Assembly (NCBI RefSeq): GCF_012926525.1
Contig: NZ_JABBNI010000066.1
Span: 124,001-188,000 of the forward strand
DNA: 64,000 nt
Direction of reading: 5' to 3'
From: Clostridium muellerianum
GTDB taxonomy: Bacteria; Bacillota; Clostridia; Clostridiales; Clostridiaceae
Shown here: positions 9,571 to 19,574 of the stretch, piece after piece
Numbering within the stretch: the first letter of the stretch is position 1
Layout: each line of letters begins with the position of its first letter
Notes under the pieces: generated by a model
Told to the model about the DNA's origin: nothing
Databases searched by the model: none
What the model saw: the letters and a program-made list of their open reading frames with translations, nothing else
Program-made: the position numbers and the translations under genes

Positions 9571-10509
9571 ATGATTATAATGGAAGATAATTTTAAAAAG
9601 TATTTACAGTATGATACATATATTGCTTTAGGAAGTTTTGACGGTATTCACATAGGACATGTAAGTTTAGTAAATAAAACTATAAAACTTGCTTTAAAAA
9701 ACAAAGCTAAGAGTATGATATTTACTTTTAAAAATCATCCACTTAGTGTTGTTAATAAGGAATTAGTACCTAAGCTTATTATGGATAATTCTAGTAAAGT
9801 AAAGGTTTTAGAATCTTATGGACTAGATGTACTAAATATGGCTAACTTTAACAAAGAACTTATGCAACTGTCACCTGAAGATTTTATACTAAATTTAGTA
9901 AGCCATTATAGAGCTAAAGGATTAGTAGTAGGATTTAACAATAGGTTTGGGTATAAAAACCTTGGCGATGTAGAGCTTTTAAAGAAACTAAGTAAAAAAT
10001 ATGGTTTTGACCTATGTGTAGTGGAACCAGTAAAATATAAGGGACAGGTAGTCAGTAGTTCCATTATAAGAACTAGCCTTTCAGATGAAGGAGATGTGAA
10101 AAAGGTAAATAAAATGCTTACTAGACCTTTTATGCTGCAGGGTGATGTGGTTAAAGGAAAACAATTAGGCAGAACGTTAGGATTTCCTACTGTAAATTTA
10201 AATTATGATAAGAGATTTTTACTTCCAAGAGGCGGTGTTTATTGCACTATAGTTAGTTATAAAGGTAAATTTTTTAAGGGCATAACTAATGTTGGATACA
10301 ATCCAACTGTAGATGATAATAGATTAAGTATAGAAACCCATATGTTAGATTTTAATGAAAATATATACAATGAGCATATAAAAATCTATTTTATGGATAG
10401 AATAAGAGATGAAAAAAAGTTTAGTTCAATACAATTTTTAGCTGAGCAATTAAAAAAAGACAAAATGTATGCAAAAAAACAGAAACTAGAAATTAATTTT
10501 AAAAATTAA
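9571..10509 (+). CDS. ribF: bifunctional riboflavin kinase/FAD synthetase
   Basis: RibF phosphorylates riboflavin to FMN and adenylates FMN to FAD. The N-terminal nucleotidyltransferase domain shows GSFDGIHIGH (~18-27); the C-terminal kinase domain shows GRTLGFPTVNL and later NVGYNPTVDD. 312 residues, normal for the family. The gene starts 6 bp after truB; the AGAGG site lies within the truB end. An alternative start is ATG 9580. Confidence 0.95.
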   Translation: MIIMEDNFKKYLQYDTYIALGSFDGIHIGHVSLVNKTIKLALKNKAKSMIFTFKNHPLSVVNKELVPKLIMDNSSKVKVLESYGLDVLNMANFNKELMQLSPEDFILNLVSHYRAKGLVVGFNNRFGYKNLGDVELLKKLSKKYGFDLCVVEPVKYKGQVVSSSIIRTSLSDEGDVKKVNKMLTRPFMLQGDVVKGKQLGRTLGFPTVNLNYDKRFLLPRGGVYCTIVSYKGKFFKGITNVGYNPTVDDNRLSIETHMLDFNENIYNEHIKIYFMDRIRDEKKFSSIQFLAEQLKKDKMYAKKQKLEINFKN

Positions 10510-10510
10510 T

Positions 10511-10538
10511 TTACAAGTGAATTTAGATTTGTTATAAT
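10511..10538 (+). promoter_or_regulatory. rpsO promoter
   Basis: TTACAA (10511-10516), a 16-bp spacer, TATAAT (10533-10538). It directly follows the ribF stop codon, so rpsO has its own promoter and an ~80-nt leader. Confidence 0.65.
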
Positions 10539-10546
10539 ACGTTTGT

Positions 10547-10613
10547 GATCCTTATGCTAAGAAACTCGACTTGCCGACGCTTTTCTTGGAATATAGGGGA
10601 TTAACATTTGGAG
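10547..10613 (+). promoter_or_regulatory. ribosomal protein S15 leader (autoregulatory RNA)
   Basis: The leader can pair CCTTAT near 10551 with ATAGGG near 10595, and it holds an inner AAGAAA/TTTCTT helix around a GCCGACG loop. The sequence has the look of the Firmicute rpsO leaders that S15 binds to repress its own translation. The assignment rests on position and general structure, not on a covariance search. Confidence 0.6.
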
Positions 10614-10622
10614 GTGTAGATA

Positions 10623-10886
10623 ATGGAAAAGGCAATGAAAGAAGAATTAATGAAAAAATACGCAAGACATGAAGGAGATACAGGATCTCCAGAAGTGCAA
10701 ATAGCACTACTTACTGAAAGAATTAATCATTTAAATGATCATTTAAAGACTCATAAAAAAGATCATCACTCAAGAAGAGGTCTTTTAATGATGGTTGGTA
10801 AAAGAAGAGGTCTTTTAAACTACTTAATGAATCAAGATATTGAAAGATATCGTACTATTATCGGAAAGTTAAATTTAAGAAAATAG
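10623..10886 (+). CDS. rpsO: 30S ribosomal protein S15
   Basis: 87-residue S15, which binds the three-way junction of the 16S rRNA central domain. Highly conserved stretches [17 protein letters not shown] and [21 protein letters not shown] are present. A GGAGGTG site precedes ATG 10623. It is followed by an intrinsic terminator, then pnp, the arrangement found in most bacteria. Confidence 0.98.
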   Translation: MEKAMKEELMKKYARHEGDTGSPEVQIALLTERINHLNDHLKTHKKDHHSRRGLLMMVGKRRGLLNYLMNQDIERYRTIIGKLNLRK

Positions 10887-10892
10887 TTTTTT

Positions 10893-10921
10893 AGAGCGGC
10901 TTAAAACCGCTCTATTATTTT
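10893..10921 (+). terminator. rpsO terminator
   Basis: AGAGCGG / CCGCTCT stem (10893-10899 with 10907-10913) followed by a T-rich tail. Confidence 0.8.
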
Positions 10922-11040
10922 AAACAATAATTTTAAGAATTATTGTAAATCCATGGTTGAATTAGTTTAATAATTGTATAATATAATTGATAAATAATGA
11001 TAATAATATTATAACCGATTGAGAGGAGGTTAATTTACTT

Positions 11041-13188
11041 ATGAATCAAACATTAGAAACTACTGTTGCAGGAAGAACTCTTAAAATAGATTATGGTAAG
11101 GTTGGAATGCTTTCGAATTGTGCTTTACTTGTAAGTTATGGTGAAACAGTAGTCCTTATTAATGCAAATGCTTCAGAAAAACCAAGAGAAGGGGTGGATT
11201 TCTTCCCTTTAAGCATAGAATATGAAGAAAGATTATATGCTGTAGGTAAAATACCAGGAGGATTTATTAAAAGAGAAGGAAAACCTTCGGAAAAGGCAAT
11301 TCTTCATGCTAGAGCTATAGATAGACCTTTAAGACCGTTATTCCCAAAAGGTTACAGAAATGACGTACAGGTAGTGTGTACTGTTGTATCTGTAGAACAG
11401 GATAATGCTCCAGACATATTAGCTATAAATGGTGCATCAATAGCCTTATGTCTTTCAAGTATTCCTTTTAACACACCTTTAGGTGCTGTATCTGTAGGAT
11501 TAGTAGATGGTGAATTTGTAATAAATCCAACACTAGGACAAAGAGAAAAAAGTACATTAAATTTAACAGTATGTGCAACTAAAGAAAGAGTTATGATGGT
11601 TGAAGCTGGAGGAGTAGAAATACCGGAAGATGTAATGTATGATGCCATCATGTTTGGATTTGAAGAGTGCAAAAAAATAGTAGCTTTCCAGGAAGAAGCT
11701 ATGGCAAAATTAGGAAAGCAAAAGGTAGAACCTAATCTATATAAAGTAGATGAAGATTTAGAAAAAGAAGTTAGAGATTTTTCTTTTGAGATGATAAAAG
11801 AAGCTATGTACATAATGGATAAGGATGAAAGAAATGCAGCTATAGATTCTGCAAAAGAAAAAATTAATGATGAATTTGCAGAAAAGTATCCAGAAAGTGG
11901 TGCGGATATAGCTGAAGTAGTATATAAGCTTCAAAAAGAAATAGTAAGAAATATGCTTTTAAATGAAGGCAGAAGACCTGATGGAAGAGGCTTTGAGGAA
12001 ATAAGACCTATAAGCTGTGAAGTTGGATTACTTCCAAGAACTCACGGTACAGGTTTATTTACAAGGGGATTAACTCAAGTAATGACTGTAGCTACTTTAG
12101 GAGCTTTAGGGGATGTGCAAATTCTTGATGGACTTGGTTCAGAAGAATTTAAAAGATATATGCATCATTATAACTTCCCATCTTACAGTGTAGGAGAGGT
12201 TAGACCATTAAGAGGACCAGGAAGAAGAGAAATAGGTCATGGAGCTTTAGCTGAAAAGGCTTTAGAGCCACTTATACCAAATGAAGATGAGTTCCCATAT
12301 ACTATAAGACTTGTATCAGAAGTTTTAAGCTCAAACGGTTCAACTTCTCAAGCTAGTGTATGTGGCAGCACTTTGGCACTTCTTGATGCTGGTGTTCCAA
12401 TAAAAAGACCTGCAGCAGGTATAGCTATGGGACTTATAACTAGTGAAGATTTATCTAAAGAAAAAGTTTTAACTGATATACAAGGTATAGAAGACTTTTT
12501 TGGAGATATGGACTTTAAAGTGGCTGGTACAGAAGTTGGAATTACTGCTATACAATTTGATACAAAAATTCATGGATTATCAAATGATTGTATAAAAGAA
12601 ACTTTAGCTAAGGCTAAAAAAGCTAGATTATTTATATTAGAAAAAATTAATGACTGTATTAGTGGCCCAAGAGAAGAACTTTCAAAATATGCCCCTAAAA
12701 CTTATACAATGAATATTGATCCTGATAAAATAAGAGATGTAATAGGACCTGGTGGGAAGGTAATAAATAAAATTATTGCTGAAACTGGTGTTAAAATTGA
12801 TATAAAAGAAGATGGAAAAATATTTGTAATGTGTGATGATAGCACATGTGCAAAAAGAGCCTTGAAAATTATAGATGATTTAACTAGAGAAGTAAAATCA
12901 GGAGAAATTTACTTAGGAAAAGTAACTAAGATAACAACTTTCGGTGCTTTTGTAGAAATACTTCCAGGTAAAGAAGGATTGGTTCATATATCTAAATTAG
13001 ATTTTGCTAGAGTAAACAAGGTTGAAGATATAGTGTCTGTCGGTGATGAAATACTTGTTAAAGTAACAGATATTGACAATCAAGGTAGGATTAATTTATC
13101 AAGGAAAGATGCAATAAAAGATTCAGAGGAAAAAGAATCAAAAGAAGAATCAAAGGAAGAATCAAAGGAAGAATCAAAGGAAGAATAA
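11041..13188 (+). CDS. pnp: polyribonucleotide nucleotidyltransferase (PNPase)
   Basis: PNPase is the phosphorolytic 3'-5' exoribonuclease of the degradosome. Domain order in 715 residues: RNase PH 1 (~10-140), alpha-helical domain, RNase PH 2 (~310-540), KH (~550-610; [17 protein letters not shown]), S1 (~620-690; [31 protein letters not shown]). The C-terminus ends in an exact tandem repeat encoding (ESKE)4, an unusual acidic/basic tail built from a 12-nt DNA repeat at 13135-13182. A GAGAGGAGG site precedes ATG 11041. RNase Y, a likely functional partner in RNA decay, is encoded at 23.3 kb. Confidence 0.97.
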   Translation: MNQTLETTVAGRTLKIDYGKVGMLSNCALLVSYGETVVLINANASEKPREGVDFFPLSIEYEERLYAVGKIPGGFIKREGKPSEKAILHARAIDRPLRPLFPKGYRNDVQVVCTVVSVEQDNAPDILAINGASIALCLSSIPFNTPLGAVSVGLVDGEFVINPTLGQREKSTLNLTVCATKERVMMVEAGGVEIPEDVMYDAIMFGFEECKKIVAFQEEAMAKLGKQKVEPNLYKVDEDLEKEVRDFSFEMIKEAMYIMDKDERNAAIDSAKEKINDEFAEKYPESGADIAEVVYKLQKEIVRNMLLNEGRRPDGRGFEEIRPISCEVGLLPRTHGTGLFTRGLTQVMTVATLGALGDVQILDGLGSEEFKRYMHHYNFPSYSVGEVRPLRGPGRREIGHGALAEKALEPLIPNEDEFPYTIRLVSEVLSSNGSTSQASVCGSTLALLDAGVPIKRPAAGIAMGLITSEDLSKEKVLTDIQGIEDFFGDMDFKVAGTEVGITAIQFDTKIHGLSNDCIKETLAKAKKARLFILEKINDCISGPREELSKYAPKTYTMNIDPDKIRDVIGPGGKVINKIIAETGVKIDIKEDGKIFVMCDDSTCAKRALKIIDDLTREVKSGEIYLGKVTKITTFGAFVEILPGKEGLVHISKLDFARVNKVEDIVSVGDEILVKVTDIDNQGRINLSRKDAIKDSEEKESKEESKEESKEESKEE
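13135..13182 (+). repeat. 12-bp tandem repeat, four units, in the pnp 3' end
   Basis: Unit GAATCAAAGGAA, four copies, the first with one substitution (AAAGAA). It is in frame and encodes Glu-Ser-Lys-Glu in each unit, so gain or loss of units would change tail length without a frameshift. Confidence 0.9.
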
Positions 13189-13194
13189 AAATAG

Positions 13195-13225
13195 AAGGGC
13201 ATTATGGTGCCTTTTTATTTTTATA
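13195..13225 (+). terminator. pnp terminator
   Basis: Short stem (AAGGGCA with TGCCTTT, one mismatch or wobble) followed by a T5-ATTTTT tail, immediately after the pnp stop codon. Confidence 0.65.
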
Positions 13226-13263
13226 TTAAGCAATAAAATTATTTAATTCCTCAGGAGGAGATA

Positions 13264-14562
13264 ATGTATAATTTATTTAAGTTAGGTAATGGGTTAAGAG
13301 TAGTTGTGGAAAATATAGACTATGTTAATTCCGTAAGTGTAGGTTTATGGGTGGAAAATGGTTCAAGAAATGAGGATAAAACTAACAATGGAATTTCTCA
13401 TTTTATAGAACATATGTTTTTTAAGGGTACTCAAAAAAGGACTGCACTTCAAATAGCTGAATGTATAGAAGATGTTGGAGGGCAAATAAATGCTTTTACA
13501 GGAAAAGAAGCTACTTGCTTTTATATAAAAGTATTAGATTCACATTTAGAACTGAGTTTAGATGTAATATCTGATATGCTTTTCAATAGTAAATTTTCAC
13601 CTGAAGATATAGAAAAAGAAAAGGGTGTGGTAATAGAAGAAATTAATATGAATGAGGATTCGCCAGAAGATGTATTGTCAGATCTCCACAGCGAAGCCAT
13701 ATGGGAAAAGGATTCTATATCGCTTCCTATATTAGGAAGTATAGATACAGTTAAATCTTTTACCAAGGATCAAATTGAAAAGTATATTTCTTCACACTAT
13801 ATACCTGAAAATTCAGTAATATCTATTTCAGGTAAATTTGATAAGGGAAATATAGAAAAACTTGTTGAAAGATATTTTGGACATTGGAATAGTGATAACA
13901 AAAAGATCACTGTTTATTCAAAGCCGGAATTACAAAGAAATCATCTTTTTAAGAAGAAGAGTATAGAACAACTTCATTTAAGCTTGGGTATACCAGGAAT
14001 TGAAACAGGAAATAAAGATATTTATACATTATTACTTTTAAGTAACATATTAGGCGGTGGTGCTTCTTCTATACTATTTCAAAAAATAAGAGAAGAAAAA
14101 GGTTTTTGCTATTCAATTTATTCATATGTTTCAGCTTTTAACAATACAGGAGTAGTAAATATATATACTAGTTTAAACCCTAAATATGCAGCTGATGTAG
14201 TATGTACTATAAAAGAAGAAGTAGAAAAGTTTATAAAATTTGGTGTAAACGAAGGAAAATTAGTTAAGGCCAAAGAACAGCTTAAGGGAAGTTATATTTT
14301 AGGCTTAGAAAGTACTAGCAGCAGGATGTTTAATAATGGTAAATCTGTTCTGTTTTTAAATAGGATTAACACTCCACAGGATATAATACAGAAGATTGAC
14401 AGGATAGATAAGGAAAATTTAGATTGTATTATGAAAAAAACTTTCGAAAAAGGCATAATAAATTCAGCTTTTGTAGGAGAAAAAGTGAATTTATCTCTTT
14501 TAACTGATATAATGGAAAAGGATATTATACCATTTAGAAATGAAGAAAGTAAACATGTGTAA
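13264..14562 (+). CDS. M16 family zinc peptidase (processing-peptidase-like, YmxG)
   Basis: 432-residue member of the pitrilysin/MPP family. The inverted zinc motif HFIEHMFFKGT (HxxEH) is near residue 45, with the downstream glutamate region EEINMNEDSPED. The C-terminal half has the usual non-catalytic M16 fold (LGGGASSILFQKIREEKGFCYSIYSY). The family member next to pnp in Bacillus is YmxG (MlpA), a probable protease of unknown substrate. The start at ATG 13264 follows AGGAGGAG. Confidence 0.92.
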   Translation: MYNLFKLGNGLRVVVENIDYVNSVSVGLWVENGSRNEDKTNNGISHFIEHMFFKGTQKRTALQIAECIEDVGGQINAFTGKEATCFYIKVLDSHLELSLDVISDMLFNSKFSPEDIEKEKGVVIEEINMNEDSPEDVLSDLHSEAIWEKDSISLPILGSIDTVKSFTKDQIEKYISSHYIPENSVISISGKFDKGNIEKLVERYFGHWNSDNKKITVYSKPELQRNHLFKKKSIEQLHLSLGIPGIETGNKDIYTLLLLSNILGGGASSILFQKIREEKGFCYSIYSYVSAFNNTGVVNIYTSLNPKYAADVVCTIKEEVEKFIKFGVNEGKLVKAKEQLKGSYILGLESTSSRMFNNGKSVLFLNRINTPQDIIQKIDRIDKENLDCIMKKTFEKGIINSAFVGEKVNLSLLTDIMEKDIIPFRNEESKHV

Positions 14563-14649
14563 TAACTACCTAATATAACTCATAGTATTTAAAATGAATA
14601 ACTAAAAGTTCATATTATAGGCATGGTAGGAAGCAACTTAAAAGATAAC

Positions 14650-14760
14650 AAAGTTCAAATAATAAATAAGAAAAAATCTTTCTGACACTAGAAAATTAAA
14701 ATTGTAGATTTTCTGAGATGAGATAGAAACTATTGTTATTTGATATTTGAACTTTTTAAA
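14650..14760 (+). other. long imperfect hairpin between the M16 gene and ymxH
   Basis: The outer arms 14650-14668 and 14737-14755 pair at 17 of 19 positions, and a second helix (AGAAAAT / ATTTTCT, 14690-14696 with 14708-14714) lies inside. The outer 3' arm runs into TTTTT. It could be a terminator of the M16 gene, a structured leader of ymxH, or a small RNA. I do not recognise an RNA family. Confidence 0.5.
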
Positions 14761-14834
14761 AATTTTGCTTTGTATAATAGCTTAAAGTGTGAAAATAAAG
14801 TTAGATATTAGTTATATTTAGGAGGTTGTTTTAA

Positions 14835-15107
14835 ATGAGTGATAATATAAAGTTGTACAGTGAAATGGAAAAATACGAAGTGATAAATGTAAATGATGGA
14901 GATAAGTTTAATTCTTTAGGCAATAATGATGTAGTAATTGATGAAGAAGGAAATTTAAAGTTATTAATTCTTAGCAATAATAAATCTAAACTTGGATTAT
15001 TTGGAAAAACAGACTTTATAGAAGTGCCCTGGGAGTGTGTAAAAAAGATTGGTTCTAAAACCATAATAATAGATGCGGATGAAAAAATGATAAAGAGATC
15101 TCATTAA
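14835..15107 (+). CDS. YlmC/YmxH family sporulation-associated PRC-barrel protein
   Basis: 90-residue protein that fits the YlmC/YmxH family: a short beta-rich PRC-barrel-like fold with LYSEMEKYEVINVNDGDKF and later EVPWECVKKIGSKTIIID. Members are conserved in spore formers and are often found beside dapG (aspartokinase), as here; their molecular role is unknown. An AGGAGG site precedes ATG 14835. A small hairpin (15095-15102 with 15115-15122) overlaps the 3' end. Confidence 0.8.
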   Translation: MSDNIKLYSEMEKYEVINVNDGDKFNSLGNNDVVIDEEGNLKLLILSNNKSKLGLFGKTDFIEVPWECVKKIGSKTIIIDADEKMIKRSH

Positions 15108-15161
15108 CATATAAGAGGTCTCCTTAATATAATATTAATATAAATTGTTGTGGAGGAAAAA

Positions 15162-16367
15162 ATGAATATATTATTACAAAAATTTGGAGGGACCTCTGTT
15201 TCTACTCATGAAAGAAGATTAATGGTGGTTGACAAAATATTAAAAGCTAAAGAAGAAGGGTTTTCGCCAGTAGTAGTAGTATCTGCTATGGGAAGAAAAG
15301 GACAGCCTTATGCAACTGATACTCTTCTTTCATTAATAGGTGAAGAATTTAAGAATAGTAATAAATTAGCTGTAGATTTATTGATGGGCTGTGGGGAAAT
15401 TATAAGCACTGTAGTTATGAGTGAAGAATTAGATAAAAACAGTATACAGGCAGTACCATTAACTGGAGGACAAGCAGGCGTTATAACTAATGATAATTAT
15501 AATGATGCTTCTGTTTTAAGAATGGACACAAATAATATAATGAATATAATAAAACAAGGAAAAATTCCAGTAGTGGCAGGTTTTCAAGGAAGAAGTGAAA
15601 AAGGATTTATAACTACCCTAGGAAGAGGTGGAAGTGATGTTACAGCTTCCCTTTTAGGAGTGGCTTTAAAGGCCAAGGAAGTTCAAATATATACAGATGT
15701 AGATGGCATAATGACCGCAGATCCAAGAATAGTTTCGGATGCACTATTAATTGAAAAAATAGGATATAATGAAGTTTTTCAATTTGCTGATCAAGGTGCA
15801 AAGGTAATACATCCTCGTGCCGTAGAAATTGCAATGAAAGGAAATATACCTCTCGTTATTAAAAATACTCTTAGTGAGTGCAAAGGTACAATAATAAGCA
15901 ATAGCACAGTAACTAATTCGCATAATATTATAACAGGAATAACTTCAATGGGAAGTAGAGTTCAGGTTATAGTGGAGTATAGTGAAAATGAAGGTAATGA
16001 AAATTATCACATGTTATTAGATGAATTAGCTAATGATATGATAAGTATAGATTTAATTAGTATATTCCCAAAGCAAAAAATATTTACTATAGACGAAAAA
16101 GATACGGAAAGTTTTAAAATAGCAATGAAGAATTTGGGGTTAAAATACTCTTTTGTTGAACATTGCACAAAGATTGCTGTAATTGGAAGTAGGATGCGAG
16201 GTATTCCAGGTGTTATGGCAAAAATATTAAAAGTATTATTAAAAAATAATGTAGAAGTTCTGCAAACTGCAGATTCTCATACAACTATATGGTGTCTTGT
16301 ACAGGATAAAGATGCAGAAAATGCTATAAATGCGCTTCATAGTGAATTTAAATTAGGTAAAGAGTAA
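15162..16367 (+). CDS. aspartokinase
   Basis: Aspartate kinase catalyses the first step to lysine, threonine, methionine and diaminopimelate. The N-terminal kinase domain shows KFGGTSV (~6-12) and FQGRSEKGFITTLGRGGSD; two ACT domains follow (~260-400), where end products bind. Start choice: the ORF extends up to GTG 15150, but the ribosome site GGAGG (15152-15156) lies inside that extension, so ATG 15162 is the start (401 residues). The neighbourhood matches the dapG-type locus of spore formers. Which amino acid inhibits it cannot be read from the sequence. Confidence 0.93.
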   Translation: MNILLQKFGGTSVSTHERRLMVVDKILKAKEEGFSPVVVVSAMGRKGQPYATDTLLSLIGEEFKNSNKLAVDLLMGCGEIISTVVMSEELDKNSIQAVPLTGGQAGVITNDNYNDASVLRMDTNNIMNIIKQGKIPVVAGFQGRSEKGFITTLGRGGSDVTASLLGVALKAKEVQIYTDVDGIMTADPRIVSDALLIEKIGYNEVFQFADQGAKVIHPRAVEIAMKGNIPLVIKNTLSECKGTIISNSTVTNSHNIITGITSMGSRVQVIVEYSENEGNENYHMLLDELANDMISIDLISIFPKQKIFTIDEKDTESFKIAMKNLGLKYSFVEHCTKIAVIGSRMRGIPGVMAKILKVLLKNNVEVLQTADSHTTIWCLVQDKDAENAINALHSEFKLGKE

Positions 16368-16431
16368 TTGTAAAATGAATAGTAGTCCCCTTTAATGCAT
16401 AGAATAAGTTCATATTAAGGAGGGGATTATT

Positions 16432-17112
16432 ATGTCAGAAAACAAAGAACAAAAAGAAGAATTAGAAAACATAAAAGAACTAGGAGTTATGAATAATGAA
16501 AAAGGTAAAGATAAAATTCAAGTGCTTCCTATAATAGGTCAAATTGAAGGACACATGATTTTATCTCCTCAAACCAAGAGTACTAAATATGAGCATGTTA
16601 TACCCCAATTAATAAATATAGAAAATGATGAAAATATAGAAGGGTTATTAGTAGTTTTAAATACTGTAGGTGGGGATGTAGAAGCAGGGCTCGCTATAGC
16701 AGAGATGATAAGGAGTTTAAGCAAACCTACAGTTTCTTTGGTTATTGGAGGAGGTCATTCTATAGGAGTGCCACTTGCAACATCGGCCGATTACTCTTTT
16801 ATATCACCTTCAGCTACAATGATTATTCATCCTATAAGAATGAATGGTTTAATTATAGGTGTTCCTCAAACCTTTGAGTATTTTAATAAAATGCAAGAAA
16901 GAATAACAGAATTTATAGTAAGAACATCTAGAATAAAGAGGGAAAAAGTACAAAAGCTTATGGTTCAAACTGATGAGCTTTTAAATGACATGGGTACTAT
17001 ATTAATAGGTGAACAGGCAGTAGATGAAGGTTTAATAGATGAAGTGGGTGGTATAAGTGATGCTATAAAGAAGTTAAATTCTCTTATGGAGAAAAAAGTT
17101 AATGTAGAATAA
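16432..17112 (+). CDS. tepA: ClpP-like serine protease, TepA family
   Basis: 226-residue member of the ClpP/crotonase fold, closest by eye to Bacillus TepA/YmfB (translocation-enhancing protein). ClpP-type elements: [38 protein letters not shown] with the candidate nucleophile Ser, ATMIIHP with the candidate His, and [15 protein letters not shown]. The N-terminus is charged and has no signal peptide. An AAGGAGG site precedes ATG 16432. It lies directly before ftsK, as in relatives. Confidence 0.88.
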   Translation: MSENKEQKEELENIKELGVMNNEKGKDKIQVLPIIGQIEGHMILSPQTKSTKYEHVIPQLINIENDENIEGLLVVLNTVGGDVEAGLAIAEMIRSLSKPTVSLVIGGGHSIGVPLATSADYSFISPSATMIIHPIRMNGLIIGVPQTFEYFNKMQERITEFIVRTSRIKREKVQKLMVQTDELLNDMGTILIGEQAVDEGLIDEVGGISDAIKKLNSLMEKKVNVE

Positions 17113-17118
17113 AAAATC

Positions 17119-17139
17119 ACCATAGGTATTTCCTATGGT
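17119..17139 (+). terminator. hairpin after tepA
   Basis: ACCATAGG / CCTATGGT, an 8-bp stem with a 5-nt loop just after the stop codon. The tail (AATTTATATTT) is only moderately T-rich. Confidence 0.6.
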
Positions 17140-17213
17140 AATTTATATTTATAGGAAAGTCAAAAGGAAATTTTTATTAAGTGTAGAATTATTAACTGGA
17201 GGTGATAAGTTAC

Positions 17214-19481
17214 ATGGCTAAGAAAATGGCTAGAAAAAAAGAAAAGTATAAATTGAACAGTGATATAAAAGGGATTTTGCTAGTTACTATGGGAATACTT
17301 ATGGTAATTAGTGTTTTTTCATCTGATTCTTCAGGAATTTTGGGTAAGTTTGTAAGAAAGATATTAATAGCCATTGCAGGACTTGGAGCCTTTGTTTTTC
17401 CTATTTTAATAATTTTTATAGGATTCTGCTGTATAGTAAAAAAGAATAAAATAAATTTTAGTAAAAAGTTTTATGGAATATTAATGTTTATGATAAATAC
17501 TTTGCTATTTATACAGATGATAATTATGCCTAACTACTATGTAAATAATGATATAAATTTAGGTATAAAAAGAATATATGAATCAGATAAAGTACTACAT
17601 GGGGGAATTATAAGTTTTTTAATTGACATACCCTTGTTAAAATTATTTGGTAATGTAGGTTCTTATGTTATTTTTATTTCTATATACATAATATGCTTTA
17701 TACTAATGAGTAAAGTTAGTATATATGATATACTGCATAGCATTAAGTATGCATTAAAAGATAATAGCACAGATGATGATTCTATTATTCAGGAAGAAGA
17801 AGCTGAAAGCAGTAATCAATTGCAGAGTAATGAAGAAAAGGAAGGTTTTATAAAAAATATAAATAATAGAATAAAGATATTAGATTTTATGAAATCTGCT
17901 GATAAGAAAAATAATGAAGAAGTAGATAGTATTGATGTTAAGAAGGATGACAATTTAAAGGACAAGGCCTCAAAAATACAAATTCAATGTGCTGCAGATA
18001 AGGCTGTAGATGATTCAATAAATATGGAATTGGATAAGCAGATAAAATCAGCACATAATATACAAAATGTACAATATAAAATTCCGCCTATAGATTTACT
18101 TAAACTTAATGTTCAATCCAAATTAAATAGAGAAGATAAAAAAGAATTAATTAATAATGCTAATAAATTAGAGGAAACCTTGTCTAGTTTTGGAGTTGAA
18201 GCTAAAGTTAATCAGGTTAGTAAAGGACCTTCGGTTACTAGATTCGAATTACAACCAAGTCCAGGTGTAAAAGTAAGTAAAATAGTTAATTTAGCTGATG
18301 ATATAGCATTAGGATTAGCAGCTTCAGGGGTTAGAATAGAGGCTCCTATACCTGGTAAATCTGCTATAGGAATAGAAGTACCCAATAGAGATCTTATGCC
18401 TGTTTATTTAAGAGAGGTTATAGAATCACCTGAGTTTGTAAATTCTAATAAAAATTTAGCATATTGCCTTGGAAAAGATATAGGAGGAAATTGTGTTGCT
18501 TCAGATCTTAGTAAGATGCCTCATATGCTTATAGCAGGTGCAACAGGTTCAGGTAAAAGTGTGTGTATAAATACTCTTATAATAAGTTTACTTTATAAGT
18601 ATTCACCAGATAATGTTAAGCTTTTAATGATAGATCCTAAAGTGGTTGAATTAAGTATTTACAATGGAATACCTCATTTGTTAATACCTGTAGTTACAGA
18701 TCCTAAAAAAGCTGCAGGAGCTTTAAACTGGGCAGTTCAAGAGATGACTAGAAGGTATAGGCTTTTTGCAGAAAACTCAGTAAGAAATATTGAAGGGTAT
18801 AATGAACTATTTGAAAAAGGTAAAATTGAAAGTAAACTTCCTTTCGTAGTTATAATTATTGATGAGTTGGCAGATTTGATGATGGTATGCCCAAATGATA
18901 TTGAAGATTATATAGGAAGACTAGCACAAATGGCAAGAGCTGCAGGAATGCATTTAGTTATTGCAACACAAAGACCATCTGTAGATGTTATTACAGGAGT
19001 TATAAAGGCTAATATACCATCAAGAATATCTTTTGCTGTATCCAGTCAAATAGACTCTAGAACTATACTTGATACAGCTGGTGCAGAAAAACTTTTGGGT
19101 AAAGGAGATATGTTATTTTATCCTGTGGGAGAATCTAAACCTATAAGAATACAAGGCGCATTTATTTCAGAAAATGAAGTTGAAAATGTAGTTAACTTTA
19201 TTAAAGAACAGCAGGGGGAGCCAGAGTATAAAGACGAAATAATAAACCAAATAGATAATAATTCAAGTGGTAATGACTCAGAATGTGATGAATTATTAGG
19301 AGAAGCTACTAGAATAGTTGTAGATGCGGGGCAAGCATCCACATCGCTTTTGCAAAGAAGACTTAGAATAGGATATAATAGAGCAGCTAGAATAATTGAT
19401 CAAATGGAGGAAAAAGGGATTATTTCTGGTAGAGATGGAAGTAAACCAAGACAAGTGCTTATAAGTAGGCAAGATTTATAA
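17214..19481 (+). CDS. FtsK/SpoIIIE family DNA translocase
   Basis: 755-residue DNA pump that moves chromosomes through the division or sporulation septum. Four hydrophobic segments lie within ~25-170, then a variable acidic linker (~185-290), the alpha and beta motor domains with Walker A GATGSGKS (~445) and Walker B VIIIDELADLMM, and the gamma winged-helix domain at the C-terminus (TSLLQRRLRIGYNRAARIID) that reads KOPS-like sites. Start choice: the ORF opens at GTG 17202, which overlaps GGAGGTG (17198-17204); ATG 17214 lies 9 nt beyond it. FtsK versus SpoIIIE roles cannot be separated from sequence. Confidence 0.95.
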   Translation: MAKKMARKKEKYKLNSDIKGILLVTMGILMVISVFSSDSSGILGKFVRKILIAIAGLGAFVFPILIIFIGFCCIVKKNKINFSKKFYGILMFMINTLLFIQMIIMPNYYVNNDINLGIKRIYESDKVLHGGIISFLIDIPLLKLFGNVGSYVIFISIYIICFILMSKVSIYDILHSIKYALKDNSTDDDSIIQEEEAESSNQLQSNEEKEGFIKNINNRIKILDFMKSADKKNNEEVDSIDVKKDDNLKDKASKIQIQCAADKAVDDSINMELDKQIKSAHNIQNVQYKIPPIDLLKLNVQSKLNREDKKELINNANKLEETLSSFGVEAKVNQVSKGPSVTRFELQPSPGVKVSKIVNLADDIALGLAASGVRIEAPIPGKSAIGIEVPNRDLMPVYLREVIESPEFVNSNKNLAYCLGKDIGGNCVASDLSKMPHMLIAGATGSGKSVCINTLIISLLYKYSPDNVKLLMIDPKVVELSIYNGIPHLLIPVVTDPKKAAGALNWAVQEMTRRYRLFAENSVRNIEGYNELFEKGKIESKLPFVVIIIDELADLMMVCPNDIEDYIGRLAQMARAAGMHLVIATQRPSVDVITGVIKANIPSRISFAVSSQIDSRTILDTAGAEKLLGKGDMLFYPVGESKPIRIQGAFISENEVENVVNFIKEQQGEPEYKDEIINQIDNNSSGNDSECDELLGEATRIVVDAGQASTSLLQRRLRIGYNRAARIIDQMEEKGIISGRDGSKPRQVLISRQDL

Positions 19482-19574
19482 TTATTTAAAAACTTACTTG
19501 TAAAATACAAAAAGTAGATTTAAAATAAAATAGATATTTTTATTTTTAACAGTATATATTCAGGAGGAAAAATA

